Origin: Saturnia japonica
Taxonomy: Eukaryota; Arthropoda; Insecta; Lepidoptera; Saturniidae
DNA: 64,000 nt
Assembly: GCA_033032175.1 (NCBI GenBank)
Contig: CM065314.1
Coordinates: 3,442,305 to 3,506,304 of the forward strand
Direction: 5' to 3'
The translations under genes were made by a program, and so were the position numbers. Under the pieces are notes generated by a model. The model was not told the DNA's origin and searched no databases. It saw only the letters and a program-made list of their open reading frames with translations. This document shows, piece after piece, positions 12,001 to 20,349 of this stretch. Within the stretch, counting starts at the first letter, position 1. Every line of letters starts with the position of its first letter.

Positions 12001-12855
12001 CGTTCATACTGCAAATGTAAAGCAGATAAAATAGTCTATTAATCAATAAGGCGCTGGTCGAATTTCGACCATTGGGCGACCGCTAGTTCAATATAAAAGC
12101 GCATACGAGTAAAGCGGTTGAAAGCAATGGAAAACTACTAATGAAATTCTTTTCTTACTTGGCTAGATCCAAAGACAATGTATTACAAAAAGGCTTAGAC
12201 GAAATATTTAATAGAACAAACATTATACACGCTATTAGAATAAGCAGTAGTATAACTCTATCAAAAAATGTGACTATAGATTATGATTTAAGTGCGCATT
12301 ATTGTTGCAAATTTAAAAGATAAACTGCAATGACTGCATAGTGTCTGGGTGCCAATATTAATGCGAAATACAAAAATCATCTAACAATTACCGGATACGC
12401 TGCAACAGGCAAAAGATTTTGATAGTTTTCCATTCTCTTGAGGTTCTTGATATTAGGGCATCAGTTTTTTTTAATTATTATGAAAGGTCTTATCAATATG
12501 GATATATAAAGCTTTATTAATATGAAAGAATCAAATACTTGAAGCCAGCTACCAACGGTTACCAACTCTCCAGATAGTTGTAGGAAATTTATAAGAAATA
12601 GTGAAATAAGCCAAATCGACTGCTTCAGACAGTCTGGAAATCTAATATGATACAACTTTTTATTTAATCAGTAATATTAACAAGTCTATACACATGAAAT
12701 ATTTAGGCAATAATTGAACAAATACCTGCAGTCTCTCCATCGAAGATGAATATTGGAAAGAAGGGCACACTCCTATCTTCCAATGCAGAGTGCAGCGACG
12801 GGTTATCGTGCAGTCTCAGACCGTGACGGAACCAAAGGACACTTCCTCCGAGCAT
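1..12855 (-). CDS. cry1: cryptochrome 1 (insect light-sensitive CRY), 10 coding exons, 3' end beyond window
   Basis: FAD-binding blue-light photoreceptor of the photolyase/cryptochrome family; in insects it resets the circadian clock by light-driven binding of TIMELESS. Coding exons on the minus strand, in order: 12726-12855, 9943-10089, 7882-8069, 5918-6034, 5186-5319, 4323-4418, 3757-3830, 2226-2352, 901-1083, 1-92. All junctions have GT/AG and compatible phases, giving 429 codons without a stop. Recognised segments are [12 protein letters not shown] (N-terminal photolyase-like domain), [46 protein letters not shown] and [14 protein letters not shown] (FAD domain). Residues matching the electron-transfer tryptophans W342, W394, W397 and W420 of Drosophila CRY are present (in IPW, TLW, LSW and GNW). 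The start is the first ATG after an in-frame stop. About 100 C-terminal residues lie outside the window. The segments match insect CRY1 rather than CRY2 or photolyase. Confidence 0.95.
145..292 (+). repeat. interspersed repeat with (CT)n head, copy 1
   Basis: A polypyrimidine CT tract is followed by about 120 bp shared with 24226-24372: matching blocks around ATACGA..GTGTG, ATTCGAG.AGATGAG.ATCGTGCG and CCAAATTGC. It lies in the last intron of cry1 in the window. TE class unknown. Confidence 0.55.
901..1083 (-). CDS. cry1: cry1 coding exon 9
   Basis: Residues 338-398, [36 protein letters not shown], then the LWLSW pair of tryptophans and [10 protein letters not shown]. This is the core of the FAD pocket. 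Acceptor TATAG, donor GTTAGT; it ends in phase 2 and the split tryptophan codon is completed by exon 10. Confidence 0.95.
1872..2055. mobile_element. 184-bp pogo/Tigger-like MITE, complete
   Basis: Perfect inverted ends CAGTGTAAACTCTTTATAAC at both termini, flanked by TA on each side (1870-1871, 2056-2057). The inside has repeated TATAACG blocks. TA duplication and CAG-type ends fit a pogo-like Tc1/mariner MITE. It lies in cry1 intron 8. A second, reversed and end-truncated copy is at 16780-16941. Confidence 0.8.
2226..2352 (-). CDS. cry1: cry1 coding exon 8
   Basis: Residues 296-337, [20 protein letters not shown] to the IPW motif (W342 equivalent). Two donors lie 15 nt apart and are both in frame. 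GTATGA (exon end 2226) gives 15 residues between IPW and TGFP, as in Drosophila. GTAAAT (exon end 2211) would add five residues. The upstream donor is preferred. Confidence 0.88.
2455..2618 (-). mobile_element. tRNA-derived SINE, internally deleted copy
   Basis: The minus strand has an A-box-like GTTAGCCGCGACTG, a B box GGTTCGATTCCC and the body ending TACACCTCTGCCTAACC, the same family as 62708-62985. About 90 bp of the body is missing between the GTGTTAT and GGGACCTAA blocks. It lies in cry1 intron 7. Confidence 0.75.
3098..3692. mobile_element. 595-bp MITE with long degenerate TIRs
   Basis: The left end GGTGAAGTCTATAGAGCGTA and the right end, reversed, GGCTGAAATCTATAGAACGT are inverted repeats continuing into ACTCAGTCTTAG. 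TAAG flanks both sides (3094-3097, 3693-3696). Subterminal TTAAGCTAAG/CTTAG motifs recur. No coding capacity; in cry1 intron 7. Confidence 0.7.
3757..3830 (-). CDS. cry1: cry1 coding exon 7
   Basis: Short 74-nt exon, residues 271-295, [19 protein letters not shown] to HFITG. It enters in phase 2 and leaves in phase 1; the donor is GTAAAA. Confidence 0.9.
3880..3945 (+). repeat. dispersed repeat shared with 55.8 kb
   Basis: The block around ATTGGCATATATG and CGGAAGCAGAGTTATTAA matches 55798-55840, so this is an interspersed element of unknown class. Confidence 0.45.
4028..4283 (+). mobile_element. 3'-end fragment of a Jockey-type LINE
   Basis: About 255 bp match the 3' UTR of the LINE at 22.4-24.2 kb in opposite orientation: shared blocks GGGTGGAT.ATTA, GAATGTCAA.ACACTACTGCCGG (reverse) and GCCCTAAAAAGG.. 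(reverse). A dead-on-arrival 5'-truncated insertion in cry1 intron 6, close to the exon 6 donor. Confidence 0.7.
4323..4418 (-). CDS. cry1: cry1 coding exon 6
   Basis: Residues 239-270, [17 protein letters not shown] to LRFGCLSVR. The donor GTAAAA sits only about 40 bp from a LINE 3'-end fragment inserted in the following intron. The codon across the next junction reads AGC (Ser), where Drosophila CRY has Arg (VRRFYW). Confidence 0.92.
4813..5129. mobile_element. TIR element (317 bp)
   Basis: The ends CCATGGGCGTAACCAGG and, reversed, CCATGGGTGTAACCAGG are 17-bp inverted repeats with one mismatch, flanked by similar TTTTAG/TCTTAG. Non-coding MITE-like unit in cry1 intron 5. Superfamily undetermined. 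Confidence 0.6.
5186..5319 (-). CDS. cry1: cry1 coding exon 5
   Basis: Residues 195-238, with [13 protein letters not shown] and [17 protein letters not shown], the interdomain loop and first helices of the FAD domain. It ends in phase 2 (AA), completed to lysine by the next exon. The donor GTTTGT is weaker than the others. Confidence 0.9.
5403..5575 (+). repeat. dispersed repeat, copy in cry1 intron 4
   Basis: Shares CGACACTAAAAAGAGA, GTGTTTC.TATTA, CTGCGTATTAC.AAGCCTT and GGTGTATTG in order with 8349-8515 in cry1 intron 2. Two diverged copies of one unclassified element. Confidence 0.55.
5918..6034 (-). CDS. cry1: cry1 coding exon 4
   Basis: Residues 156-194, starting [12 protein letters not shown] (compare HTVQIIGLPPRP of Drosophila CRY). 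Phase 0 on both sides; donor GTAAAT. Confidence 0.9.
6834..7398. mobile_element. 565-bp TIR transposon remnant with internal 76-bp duplication
   Basis: The left end GGCGTTCAAGTATTACGTAA and its inverted copy ending at 7398 form TIRs of about 28 bp. G-rich subterminal tracts flank the interior. Inside, 6990-7065 and 7066-7141 are a diverged 76-bp tandem duplication. No transposase. In cry1 intron 3. Confidence 0.7.
7438..7680 (+). mobile_element. dispersed element with ACCGACTTC ends, copy 1
   Basis: Begins CAACCGACTTCAAAAAAG and includes GGCATTGG.TTCC; the reversed copy at 19215-19412 ends TGAAGTCGGTT. A non-coding family found here in two orientations. Confidence 0.55.
7882..8069 (-). CDS. 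cry1: cry1 coding exon 3
   Basis: Residues 93-155. It contains [27 protein letters not shown] and [13 protein letters not shown], the end of the alpha/beta domain and the start of the linker. The donor is GTGAGT, phase 0. Confidence 0.94.
8349..8515 (+). repeat. dispersed repeat, copy in cry1 intron 2
   Basis: Partner of the repeat at 5403-5575, with the same block order. No coding content. Confidence 0.55.
8880..9320 (+). mobile_element. solo LTR (441 bp) in cry1 intron 2
   Basis: Starts TGTTAC and ends GTAACA (LTR-type inverted ends), and is flanked by the 4-bp direct repeat CTAC at 8876-8879 and 9321-9324. Inside, in plus orientation, are a TATA-like TATTTAA at 9135-9141, an initiator-like TCAGTT about 20 bp later and AATAAA signals near 9220-9270. 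No internal region, so it is a solo LTR left by recombination. The superfamily (Gypsy or Bel-Pao) cannot be fixed from this alone. Confidence 0.85.
9135..9163 (+). promoter_or_regulatory. TATA/initiator of the solo LTR (antisense to cry1)
   Basis: TATTTAA followed after about 17 bp by TCAGTT, the usual insect LTR-promoter arrangement. If active it would drive plus-strand, cry1-antisense RNA. Inferred from sequence only. Confidence 0.5.
9943..10089 (-). CDS. cry1: cry1 coding exon 2
   Basis: Residues 44-92, including [17 protein letters not shown] and FRRLWEEFG. It is phase 1 at both ends: the acceptor CAG is followed by GT completing a glycine codon, and the donor is GTAAGT. Confidence 0.95.
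10355..11656 (-). mobile_element. DD41D Tc1/mariner transposon, complete with TIRs
   Basis: Inverted ends CAAGGTGTCCAGAAAGGGTA (continuing TCGGGTATTTGT) lie at both termini, inside TA target duplications (10353-10354 and 11657-11658). The element is 1302 bp with one transposase gene on the minus strand. It sits in cry1 intron 1, same orientation as cry1. Confidence 0.92.
10462..11540 (-). pseudogene. DD41D transposase, one frameshift near the 3' end
   Basis: IS630/Tc1/mariner transposase starting [20 protein letters not shown]. The N-terminal helix-turn-helix region is followed by [10 protein letters not shown], then the DDE domain: first Asp in [12 protein letters not shown], second in [11 protein letters not shown], third in [16 protein letters not shown]. 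There are 41 residues between the second and third catalytic Asp, which assigns it to the DD41D group. The frame breaks near 10627 in a run of six A's (one base short); the last ~55 codons continue in the next frame to a TAA at 10462 (tail [15 protein letters not shown]). Otherwise nearly intact, suggesting a fairly recent insertion. Not expected to be active as it stands. Confidence 0.9.
11726..12086 (+). mobile_element. non-autonomous Helitron (361 bp), copy 1
   Basis: 5' TC after A; the 3' hairpin GGTCGAATTTCGACC is followed 10 bp later by terminal CTAG and host T: the standard Helitron A/T insertion. No ORF of note. Same family as 18303-18669 and 40052-40413. In cry1 intron 1. Confidence 0.8.
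12726..12855 (-). CDS. cry1: cry1 coding exon 1 (start codon 12853-12855)
   Basis: Encodes residues 1-43, opening [20 protein letters not shown] and ending in the FDGETA motif. An in-frame TAG lies seven codons upstream of the ATG, so this is the first usable start. The donor is GTATTT, phase 1. The 5' UTR and promoter further upstream were not identified. Confidence 0.94.
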
Positions 12856-14249
12856 CTTAGATGACTTTTCAAACTATTTCAACCTACAATCGTATAAACA
12901 TAAAACACTTCATATAATAAAAAAGAATTATACGATTTTTTTGTGGTCGGAGGAACTGGCTCGTCAGTATAACTGTCCAAACACGCCTATAAGTATTTCG
13001 CGACAACTTTTCAACTTGAATGAAGGTGGTAGCGAGCCAAGCGGGCATTCGAAAATGCATTAATGCAAAGTACACACTTTACTATTATTATCCATATTAT
13101 TATTAAATCTGTAGTTCTGTCTATACCTTTAATTTTTCCTGATAGGCCTCCTGTATAATGGACATGACGTTAATTATTTTTTTTGAATGTCAGCGGTTTG
13201 TTTGTTTGAAATACAAAGTAATCTTGAAAATTCCGAAGGATAAAGAATTTAACAAAAAAACCGCTTGACCAATTCTTATGATTTTTTTTACACGGGAAGC
13301 TTTTAAAGTTTATATTAATTTTCAATAATACTTGCAGAAATCGTAAAAGGTAATCCAAAATTATAATATCAATTAACTATTAAATTTAAATAAGTTTTAC
13401 TTTTATCGCGTGTAAGGATTAGCAGTTTAGTAGGTATAGAAAACCCATTTAATGTATATTACTTATTTTATTTATCATTATGTATCTGTCACATTTGCAA
13501 TAACATGCTTAATATCAATATTGATCTTACAATATAAGGTAATAATATCTGAATACCATGTGTAACCATGCACACCCGCCATGCCGCGTCCCGTAACCAT
13601 CGGGAGGATCGCACTTATAGCGGTCGGACTATAGTTCTTGTTGATATACACAAAAAGAAACCCTCAAGTAAAAAAATCTTATGTGTTAAAAATCTGTGCA
13701 AAATTCGACTGTTGTATGATAGCACACGAGTCATGACGTAGTTAATCTTGGTCAACTGACATAGCAAACTATCAATTTCTACCCTCAGTTAATACTGTTA
13801 TGCTATTTAGAATTGCTTACAGATGACTGTGAATTGCATTGATACTTCTACACTATAAAGACTTAAAGACATTTAACTTAAACTCTACTTAAATGAACAA
13901 CTAATTGCATGTATGAATGTAAATGTATATTAATTAATAACTTCTCTTAAAACCCGCCAAGAGAGTTTAGAGAAAATCAATAGTGTAATATTGTACAAAA
14001 TTAAAAGATTGCACGTCGCACGTTTCATAGAGCATCAATTATGTACCTGAAGGTTGTATGATCTAAATGAACAATAACAAATGCTAGGTAACTAGATACA
14101 ACAAGCAGACAACGTAGAAACCACAGTTGTTAATATTAAATACTGCCTTCAAAACAGTCACAAGTATGTATAATAGAAAACGAATTTATAATATTAGAAC
14201 CTCTTTCTTATATTTTGTAATTTAGAATCTAATAACAAGCTAAATTATT
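12856..14249. other. upstream flank of cry1, nothing recognised
   Basis: AT-rich, without an open frame matching a known family. The cry1 promoter and 5' UTR should lie here, but I cannot place a TATA box or clock E-box with confidence. Confidence 0.4.
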
Positions 14250-14512
14250 AAAAAGGAAACATAAAACCGACTGCAACAAAAAAAAAACGAGTAACAAATA
14301 TTTTTTTCTGTTTGGTTTTTATTTGAATCCCAGACATCGTACTTAAATATTATATAACCTATGTAACTCCCACAATTAAGACGAATATAATGACACCTCG
14401 TATACTGAAATCCATTGAGCCATTTAGGCTACAGAGCGTGCCAAAGACAATAGACATACACACATACGCTCGAAAGACATAACCCTCGTTTTTAGCAATC
14501 GGATAAAAAGCT
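14250..14512 (+). mobile_element. dispersed element with CCGACTGCAA ends, copy 1
   Basis: Begins near CCGACTGCAAC and closes near GCAATCGG; the block CATTTAGGCTACAGAGCGTG is shared with 21790-22040, and in reverse with 38331-38590. Three copies in the window; non-coding; class uncertain. Confidence 0.6.
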
Positions 14513-14567
14513 ACTTTGTTCTTCTGTGACTGAAATTTCCAGATTTTCCGGTTACTAATATTAAAAA

Positions 14568-14946
14568 CTAGCTGTTACCCGCGACTTCGTCTGCGTATTA
14601 TTGGATATACACAGACTGATCTCGGAACACGACAAACCAAAAGAAAATCATACATGGGTTTGTCACTATGTTTATGATGGACACGATCCCTACTACCCCG
14701 CTATATTACTGCATAGGCACAAGCTGATTTCAGAACACGACAAACCAAAAAAAAAATCATAGATGGGTATTATATTTGTAGGATAACAGTGGTTAAGTTA
14801 TGATTTTACCAAGATAACAAGACCCTGTGTTATTTCAGGTTATAGACTATCTGTGTGCTAAATTTCATTGAAATCCATTCAGCCATTTTGCGTGATTGAG
14901 TAACAAACATTCAAACATATACACTTTCACATTTATTATATTAGTA
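14568..14946 (-). mobile_element. Helitron-like non-autonomous fragment
   Basis: Starts CTAGCTGTTACCCGCGACTTCG, the reverse of a Helitron 3' end (hairpin plus CTAG), and ends in a TTTATTATATTAGTA-type 5' end. An inner ~50-bp block with GAACACGACAAACC is duplicated (14620s and 14720s). Confidence 0.5.
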
Positions 14947-15035
14947 GGAAGTAGGATTTTACTCAAGACATTTAAAGGATATATTAGAATAAAAACTACT
15001 TCTTTCTTTTACCTAATAAATAGTATATTAAATCT

Positions 15036-15235
15036 ATGTACAATGTACATATATGTTCACGTTCATAGTTCGTATATTTATATACACTCATGAACATATA
15101 TTTTAGAGGAACGAGAGGAATTTATATGGCCAGTATGAAAGAAAAAAAAAAAATCTGTTATTCTACCTTTTTATTGTGTTACTCTAAATATATCCATGAG
15201 TGTAGGCATGTACAATGTACATAATATATTATATT
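15036..15235. repeat. loose inverted repeat
   Basis: TACACTCATGAACATATATT near 15086 and its near-complement ending at 15204, with TGTACAATGTACAT on both outer sides. Possibly a small degraded palindromic element. Confidence 0.35.
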
Positions 15236-15382
15236 TATGAGTTTTATTAAATAATTTGCCATAATATGCTTATTATAATTAAAAATAAAAATAGTTCATC
15301 ATTCTATATGTAATACCTATGAGAATTATTTGAAATGTTCGCTAGGGTTGCCTAAACTGTGAATGATCGAATCTGTGCATCG

Positions 15383-16017
15383 TGAGTCATGGCTCGCGTA
15401 GTGGATTACGGCTCCCACTGGGGTGTATGGCTTTGATAGTGGATTACGGCCAGCATTGTGGTGTATGGCTTGCGTAGCAGATTACGGCCCACATCTTAGT
15501 TTATGACTTGCGTAGCGAATTATGGCCAGCATCTTAGTTTATAGTTTGCGTAGCGGATTATAGCCAGCATGACGCGATTCATGGCTCACGAAGCAGATTA
15601 CGGCCCGTATCTTGGTGTATTTGCTTGCGTAGCGGATTATGGCGAACATGACGTGATCCAGGGCTCGCGTAGCGTATTACGGCTTGCAACATGATGTATG
15701 GCTTTCGTAGCAGATTACGGCCCGCATCTTGGTTTAAGACCTGCGTAGGTGATTATGACTAGCACGGTAGTATGACGTGATCCATGGCTCGCGTAGCGTA
15801 TTACGGCTTGCAACATGATGTATGGCTTTCGTAACAGAATACGGCCCGCATCTTGGTTTAAGACCTGCGTAGGTGATTATGACTAGCACGGTAGCATGAC
15901 GTGATCCATGGCTCGCGTAGCGGATTACGGCCCGCGTCTTGGAATATGGCTTGCGTAGTGGATTATTACCCACACTACATGGTTTATGTTTCGCGTAACG
16001 AGTCATGGCCCACGAGT
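15383..16017. repeat. 38-bp minisatellite with 124-bp higher-order repeat
   Basis: About 16 diverged monomers of 38 bp (core GCGTAGCGGATTACGGCC), a few stretched to 40-48 bp. Positions 15662-15785 and 15786-15909 are two nearly identical 124-bp units, each of three monomers (38+38+48), the start of a third following at 15910. It is GC-richer than its surroundings. Open frames through it are an artefact of the repeat. Confidence 0.9.
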
Positions 16018-16405
16018 CGACCAACGTCTAACAGCCTTCCCAGTATGAGAAGAGAATTCATGACGTGCATAGTTTCAACAAGTGGAACTAAAAGTAAATG
16101 AAACAATGAAAAATGGAGTGTCAGCTTAAACATAGGTTACCATAGGGCCAATTTATTTTTCTCAATTATGTACAAGAAAACAAACTTGAGAAGTTTGATG
16201 AATGATTGATTACTTCACGTTCCGACTTATTAATCTTGAGTAACAATTAATTACATCACGCGGTACGATAATAAACTGTTAGTTTAGTATTATTAAAATA
16301 GCAATGAGGAAATGTGGTTTCATTATTTATAATAAACGATCAAGATTAGAAACATTAATACTAAGTGACAAAGGACAGAATTATGCAATCACTTTAAAAG
16401 GGCCT

Positions 16406-16580
16406 TCATGGGCGTAGCCACGTATTCCTCCTCCCCCGCATGTCACGGGTAAAGCGCTCGATCTAAGTTTTCCCGAAATGAAAATTTTATTTTATAAAAT
16501 TAACATTTGTTTTCTATGCCTACCTGTTCATACCCTGCCACGCCCAAAATTCTGGCTTATGACTACGCTTATGAATGCTT
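16406..16580. repeat. degraded TIR-like element
   Basis: TTCATGGGCGTAGCCACG at the left and a diverged complement (GGCTTATGACTACGCTTATGAA) at the right resemble the CCATGGGCGTA-ended element of cry1 intron 5. Too diverged to define ends. Confidence 0.35.
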
Positions 16581-16779
16581 TTCAAAATCAACTTTATGGT
16601 TACGGTTTATCTCTTAAATCTGTTATTATTATAAAAGGAGAAGTATTAAGTTCGATTCCCGTCACAACGAAATAATAATTGGGCTGGTCACTCTGGCCGG
16701 AGCTTAAAAAATTGCTTCAATTATCATCACCATAAAATAGGTGCATCACAAAAACCCTACATTTATTTAAATATATATA

Positions 16780-16941
16780 CAGTGTAAACTCTTTATAACG
16801 AAACTCAAGGGACTGAGCATTTTTTGTCGTTATAGAGAGTTATCGTTATATGGAGTGGAGTTTCAATATGTGGGTTTTAACGCAAACCAACCAAGTTGGG
16901 CTCACTTCAACGTTATAGGGAGTTTATCGTTATAAAGGATA
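16780..16941. mobile_element. pogo/Tigger-like MITE, truncated reversed copy
   Basis: Begins TA then CAGTGTAAACTCTTTATAAC and carries the whole inner sequence of 1872-2055 in reverse, but the far TIR is lost after CGTTATAAAGGATAA. Confidence 0.75.
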
Positions 16942-16949
16942 AAATAACG

Positions 16950-18300
16950 ATTTTATTCAAAAAACGCGATTATTTCATAGAAGCGATCATGTTAAATTTT
17001 TTTTTTTTGTAAAAAAATTCAATTAAAAACAAAAATTTTGAAAAAAAAAACGTCACGAAAGGTCAATTTTTGAGAGAGTTATGGCTATTTGAAAATAAAA
17101 GAGCCATTTTTTTGAAAGCTTCATAACTTTTTTTGGGTTGGATAAAAAAATTTGAAAAAATTCTGAAAAACGTCTTTCATCGAGTAGAAAAAAATTAAAA
17201 AAATTCAGCGAAATCTAAAGGGGTAAGGTTCAAAAGTGGTCGATTTGGCATGGATTATCCCATATATATATGTACATGTAATTGTAAAAAAAATATAAGG
17301 AAAAAATTAAAGCGATAGCGAGTCTCGCTATAAAGTAGAGCGACAAATTTCTTGATAATCCGATTTCTTAGCTGAGTTTGAGCGCCTCAAAATTTTTACA
17401 ACTTGGTACCTCTATTTGAGTAGAACTGCCACTAACGTCAACCTATGACACTGTGCGTTTTGAAATAATAAAAAACTAACTAACTAGGTATCTTTTAGAA
17501 AACAACGGAAACTATTTACTGCAATTTATATGTGTAACTATGTAGTTTTTAATTAATTTAACTTATTTAATTGAATATAGATAGATATTTGACTACATTG
17601 TCGATTGTAAACAATTTACATTTTATTTATTTGTAAAACAAAACTCACCGGCCAGCGCAAAATACTCTAATCATTAACATACAACAAATGTTATGGATAC
17701 GACCGTACGTACGTACATGAAATCGTTAATCGGTTTAATGGAACCAATAACACCAGAGAACCGACTGTAAATACCTGCCTTAAAAACAAAAAATCATCAT
17801 TTTCAACTTACTCAGAATAATTTTCAGCCCACTTGTACTCGCGTCTCTACAGAATCAGAGCTGAGCGCGTACTGAATAAACTGCCAGGTTGATTTTCAAA
17901 TGAAATCTCTATAACGTTCCATATTTCAATATCGCACAATATGCAACCTTTGAAAGTATCGTGACTAGCTACGGTTGACCTATAAGTATATTACTCAATT
18001 CCAATTCCCGTACCAGTTACCAACCTGTTGGGTGAGCTAAGTCGTTCTTTATAAACTGGTCAAATTAAACCCTACAAACTGTCAACAACAGTTCCAAGTA
18101 AAAACAAAAGAATAAATTTATAAGAAAATTGGCAAATGAAATACTGTTGCCGTCGAGTTGGAAAATGTACATTGTTTTATATTCGCCTGACATTTAAATA
18201 AATATGTACATTTCATAACGTACTTAAATATAAAGTTACCAACGTCAAAAAATATTTTGCAAGCATTATTAGTCAACATTTTTCGATAATAAGACCGACT
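16950..18300. other. AT-rich intergenic stretch
   Basis: 16950-17260 is very A/T-homopolymer rich (runs such as GAAAAAATTC) and may be a worn TE. The rest has no recognised gene, terminal repeat or tandem array. Confidence 0.4.
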
Positions 18301-18302
18301 AA

Positions 18303-18669
18303 TCTATATAATATTAATACGTGAAGCAAAAGCTTTCTACCCCTTTTTAAGCGTATTGCGTGCACGGAAGACCGTGAGATTTGGCATGGTTAAAGTTTAT
18401 ATGGAGAAGGAGTGCAGAAAGCTAAAATTTATCTATAATATCTGTTACTAATATATTAAAATAAATGAATTAATACTGCGAATCCTAACCCGTTCAGGGC
18501 CATTGAACTTAGATTCCCCAAAATATTGGCATTGTCACTCAACGAAAAGTGACAGCAAGTGATGTAGATAATACTCATTAAAGATTCATAAATACTGCAA
18601 ATATCAAACAGAAAATACTCTATGATCAAAAAGTCGCTGGTCGAATTTCGACCTTAGGGCGATTGCTAA
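18303..18669 (+). mobile_element. non-autonomous Helitron, copy 2
   Basis: 5' TCTATATAATATTAATA after A; 3' hairpin GGTCGAATTTCGACC then terminal CTAA followed by T (CTRR rule). Collinear with 11726-12086. Confidence 0.78.
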
Positions 18670-18889
18670 TTATAATTAATGACACTCGTTAGGAAGAGAC
18701 AACAAGAAAGAAAGATCATATAAACCAGAATGCATTTGCGTTCTTCGCGCACGGCAATGATATGGTGGTGAATACGATAAAAGGGGGAGCATTAATGCAT
18801 TGTTAGCTCAGCAGTTGGGTGATCACGGGCTGAAAATAATGAACTATTGTGAAAACGTGAACATGATTGCAGCGATCTAATCGAATACA

Positions 18890-19140
18890 TACTTAGCCTT
18901 GTTCCAGACCCTCCTTCTTGCTTTGTTTGCCAAAGGAGGGGGGTTTCAAAGAGACTTAAGGAACATAAATTTCTTTGGACATTTCTCACTCCCTGGGACA
19001 CTCCGATTGGTGGAATACCTCTAAGTTACTTAAGATCGCAGCCAAATAACCTTTGTGTTATGTTCCAGCGGTGAGTAGGGTTTCCATAAGATAGAGGGGT
19101 TTAAGATCGGCAACACGTTAGGCATAGGTATGCGAAGACC
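18890..19140 (+). repeat. dispersed retroelement-like repeat
   Basis: TTGTGTTATGTTCCAGCGGTGAGTAGG followed by GGGTTTAAGATCGGCAACACG matches the repeat interrupted at 48690-48831 (TGTTGTGTTCCTGCGGTGAGTA, GGTCAGCAACGCG). Non-coding. Confidence 0.45.
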
Positions 19141-19214
19141 ATCTTTCGATTCAGGGATCCGTTTGCGAAATATTAAATTCACGCCTTAATCTCTACATAC
19201 ACAAAGACAATTTT

Positions 19215-19412
19215 TAACAAAAACTAACTTCAATGATTTTGAAGAGTTCCCTAGTGTAGCTTCAAAGTTGAAGGAACCAATGCCAATGAAAATAAAATGG
19301 GACCACCCTTGAGATGGCTATCTCCTTTCAAACGAAAAATTAATTATTCAAATCGGTTCACGAGCAAAGTATCTATGGAGAGTCACCTCTGTCTTTTATG
19401 AAGTCGGTTATT
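19215..19412 (-). mobile_element. dispersed element with ACCGACTTC ends, copy 2
   Basis: Reverse-oriented relative of 7438-7680, ending in TGAAGTCGGTT. Confidence 0.55.
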
Positions 19413-19849
19413 CCATTTAAAATTACTTAAAGACACCTAAGTCTGCATATTATTGTGACGGGCAACTAACTACGGAGCCCTACACTGCGCGTGGCCCGAC
19501 GTGCACTTGGCAATTTTTTAAATGAATTAAAGATCGTTACTACTTATCTTTATAAAGAAAAAACGTAACAAAACAAACATAAATATAAGGGACGTCACTT
19601 ATCGATCGAGTTTTCAATAAGCCGTGAACAGCGTGCAACTTTGCTTCAATAAAACTGTTCTGAGCTAGACACCTGTCAAAAGAATTTGTATCTCTCTGTT
19701 ACTTATTATTAGATAACTGATATACAATGTCGTGTTATGTAATAATATTATTATGATCGGGGCGTATTTACCTTACTTATCCCTATCCTACCGTAGTGCC
19801 ATGAAGGCCATTGTTTTTGTTAAGTTACGATGTGACCCAAGATTGTAAC

Positions 19850-20035
19850 ACTCTAAGCCCAGTGGAAGGGCTTTTAAGTGTAAAGATTTTTAACTTGAGG
19901 GTGGTATAATAAATGTCTTATCATCATGCTAAAGTGAATCACGATGTTTTCCTTCACCGAGCGCTCAGGCTCATTGCAGTGATTCGAACTCACGTCTATC
20001 GACGTTGTGTCCATCTGTACACGCTACCACAGAAC
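19850..20035 (-). mobile_element. tRNA-derived SINE (second family)
   Basis: The minus strand starts with an A-box-like GGTTCTGTGGTAGCGTG and a B box GAGTTCGAATCACTGC, then CGGTGAAGGAAAACATCG. This arrangement is common in lepidopteran SINEs. It differs from the family at 62.7 kb. Confidence 0.65.
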
Positions 20036-20349
20036 CATTATTGCACATACAAAAGCCGACTTATATAATAAGCTGATTACGTCAGTTAAACACAGCTAAC
20101 TAACTAAAGCCGATGCATAATGGCATAATCAATATAATCCAAAAATATTAGGTCGGGAATAAGTGTGTTCGCATAACGTAGGTATAAATTTGTTATATAA
20201 ATTTCTTTGGCTGTACTATTTGTATCTGGCTGGTTTTGGTAACATTAAAAGAAAAAATAAAAAAGTTGTTTCCCGCTATTTTTCATTTATTTTTCTTTCT
20301 GTAAAAATGAATGAATCTAATGAACAAATTTGATACATTTAAAAATATT

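Noticed and set aside
1..12855. cry2 or a DNA photolyase instead of cry1
   Set aside because: Motifs such as [29 protein letters not shown] and [14 protein letters not shown] match Drosophila-type CRY1, with the same spacing.
15383..16017. Possible CRISPR-like repeat array
   Set aside because: Monomers are contiguous and diverged with no unique spacers, and the host is an animal; it is a minisatellite.
15734..16024. Open frame on the minus strand across the minisatellite
   Set aside because: Product of the repeat periodicity; no homology and no start or splice context.
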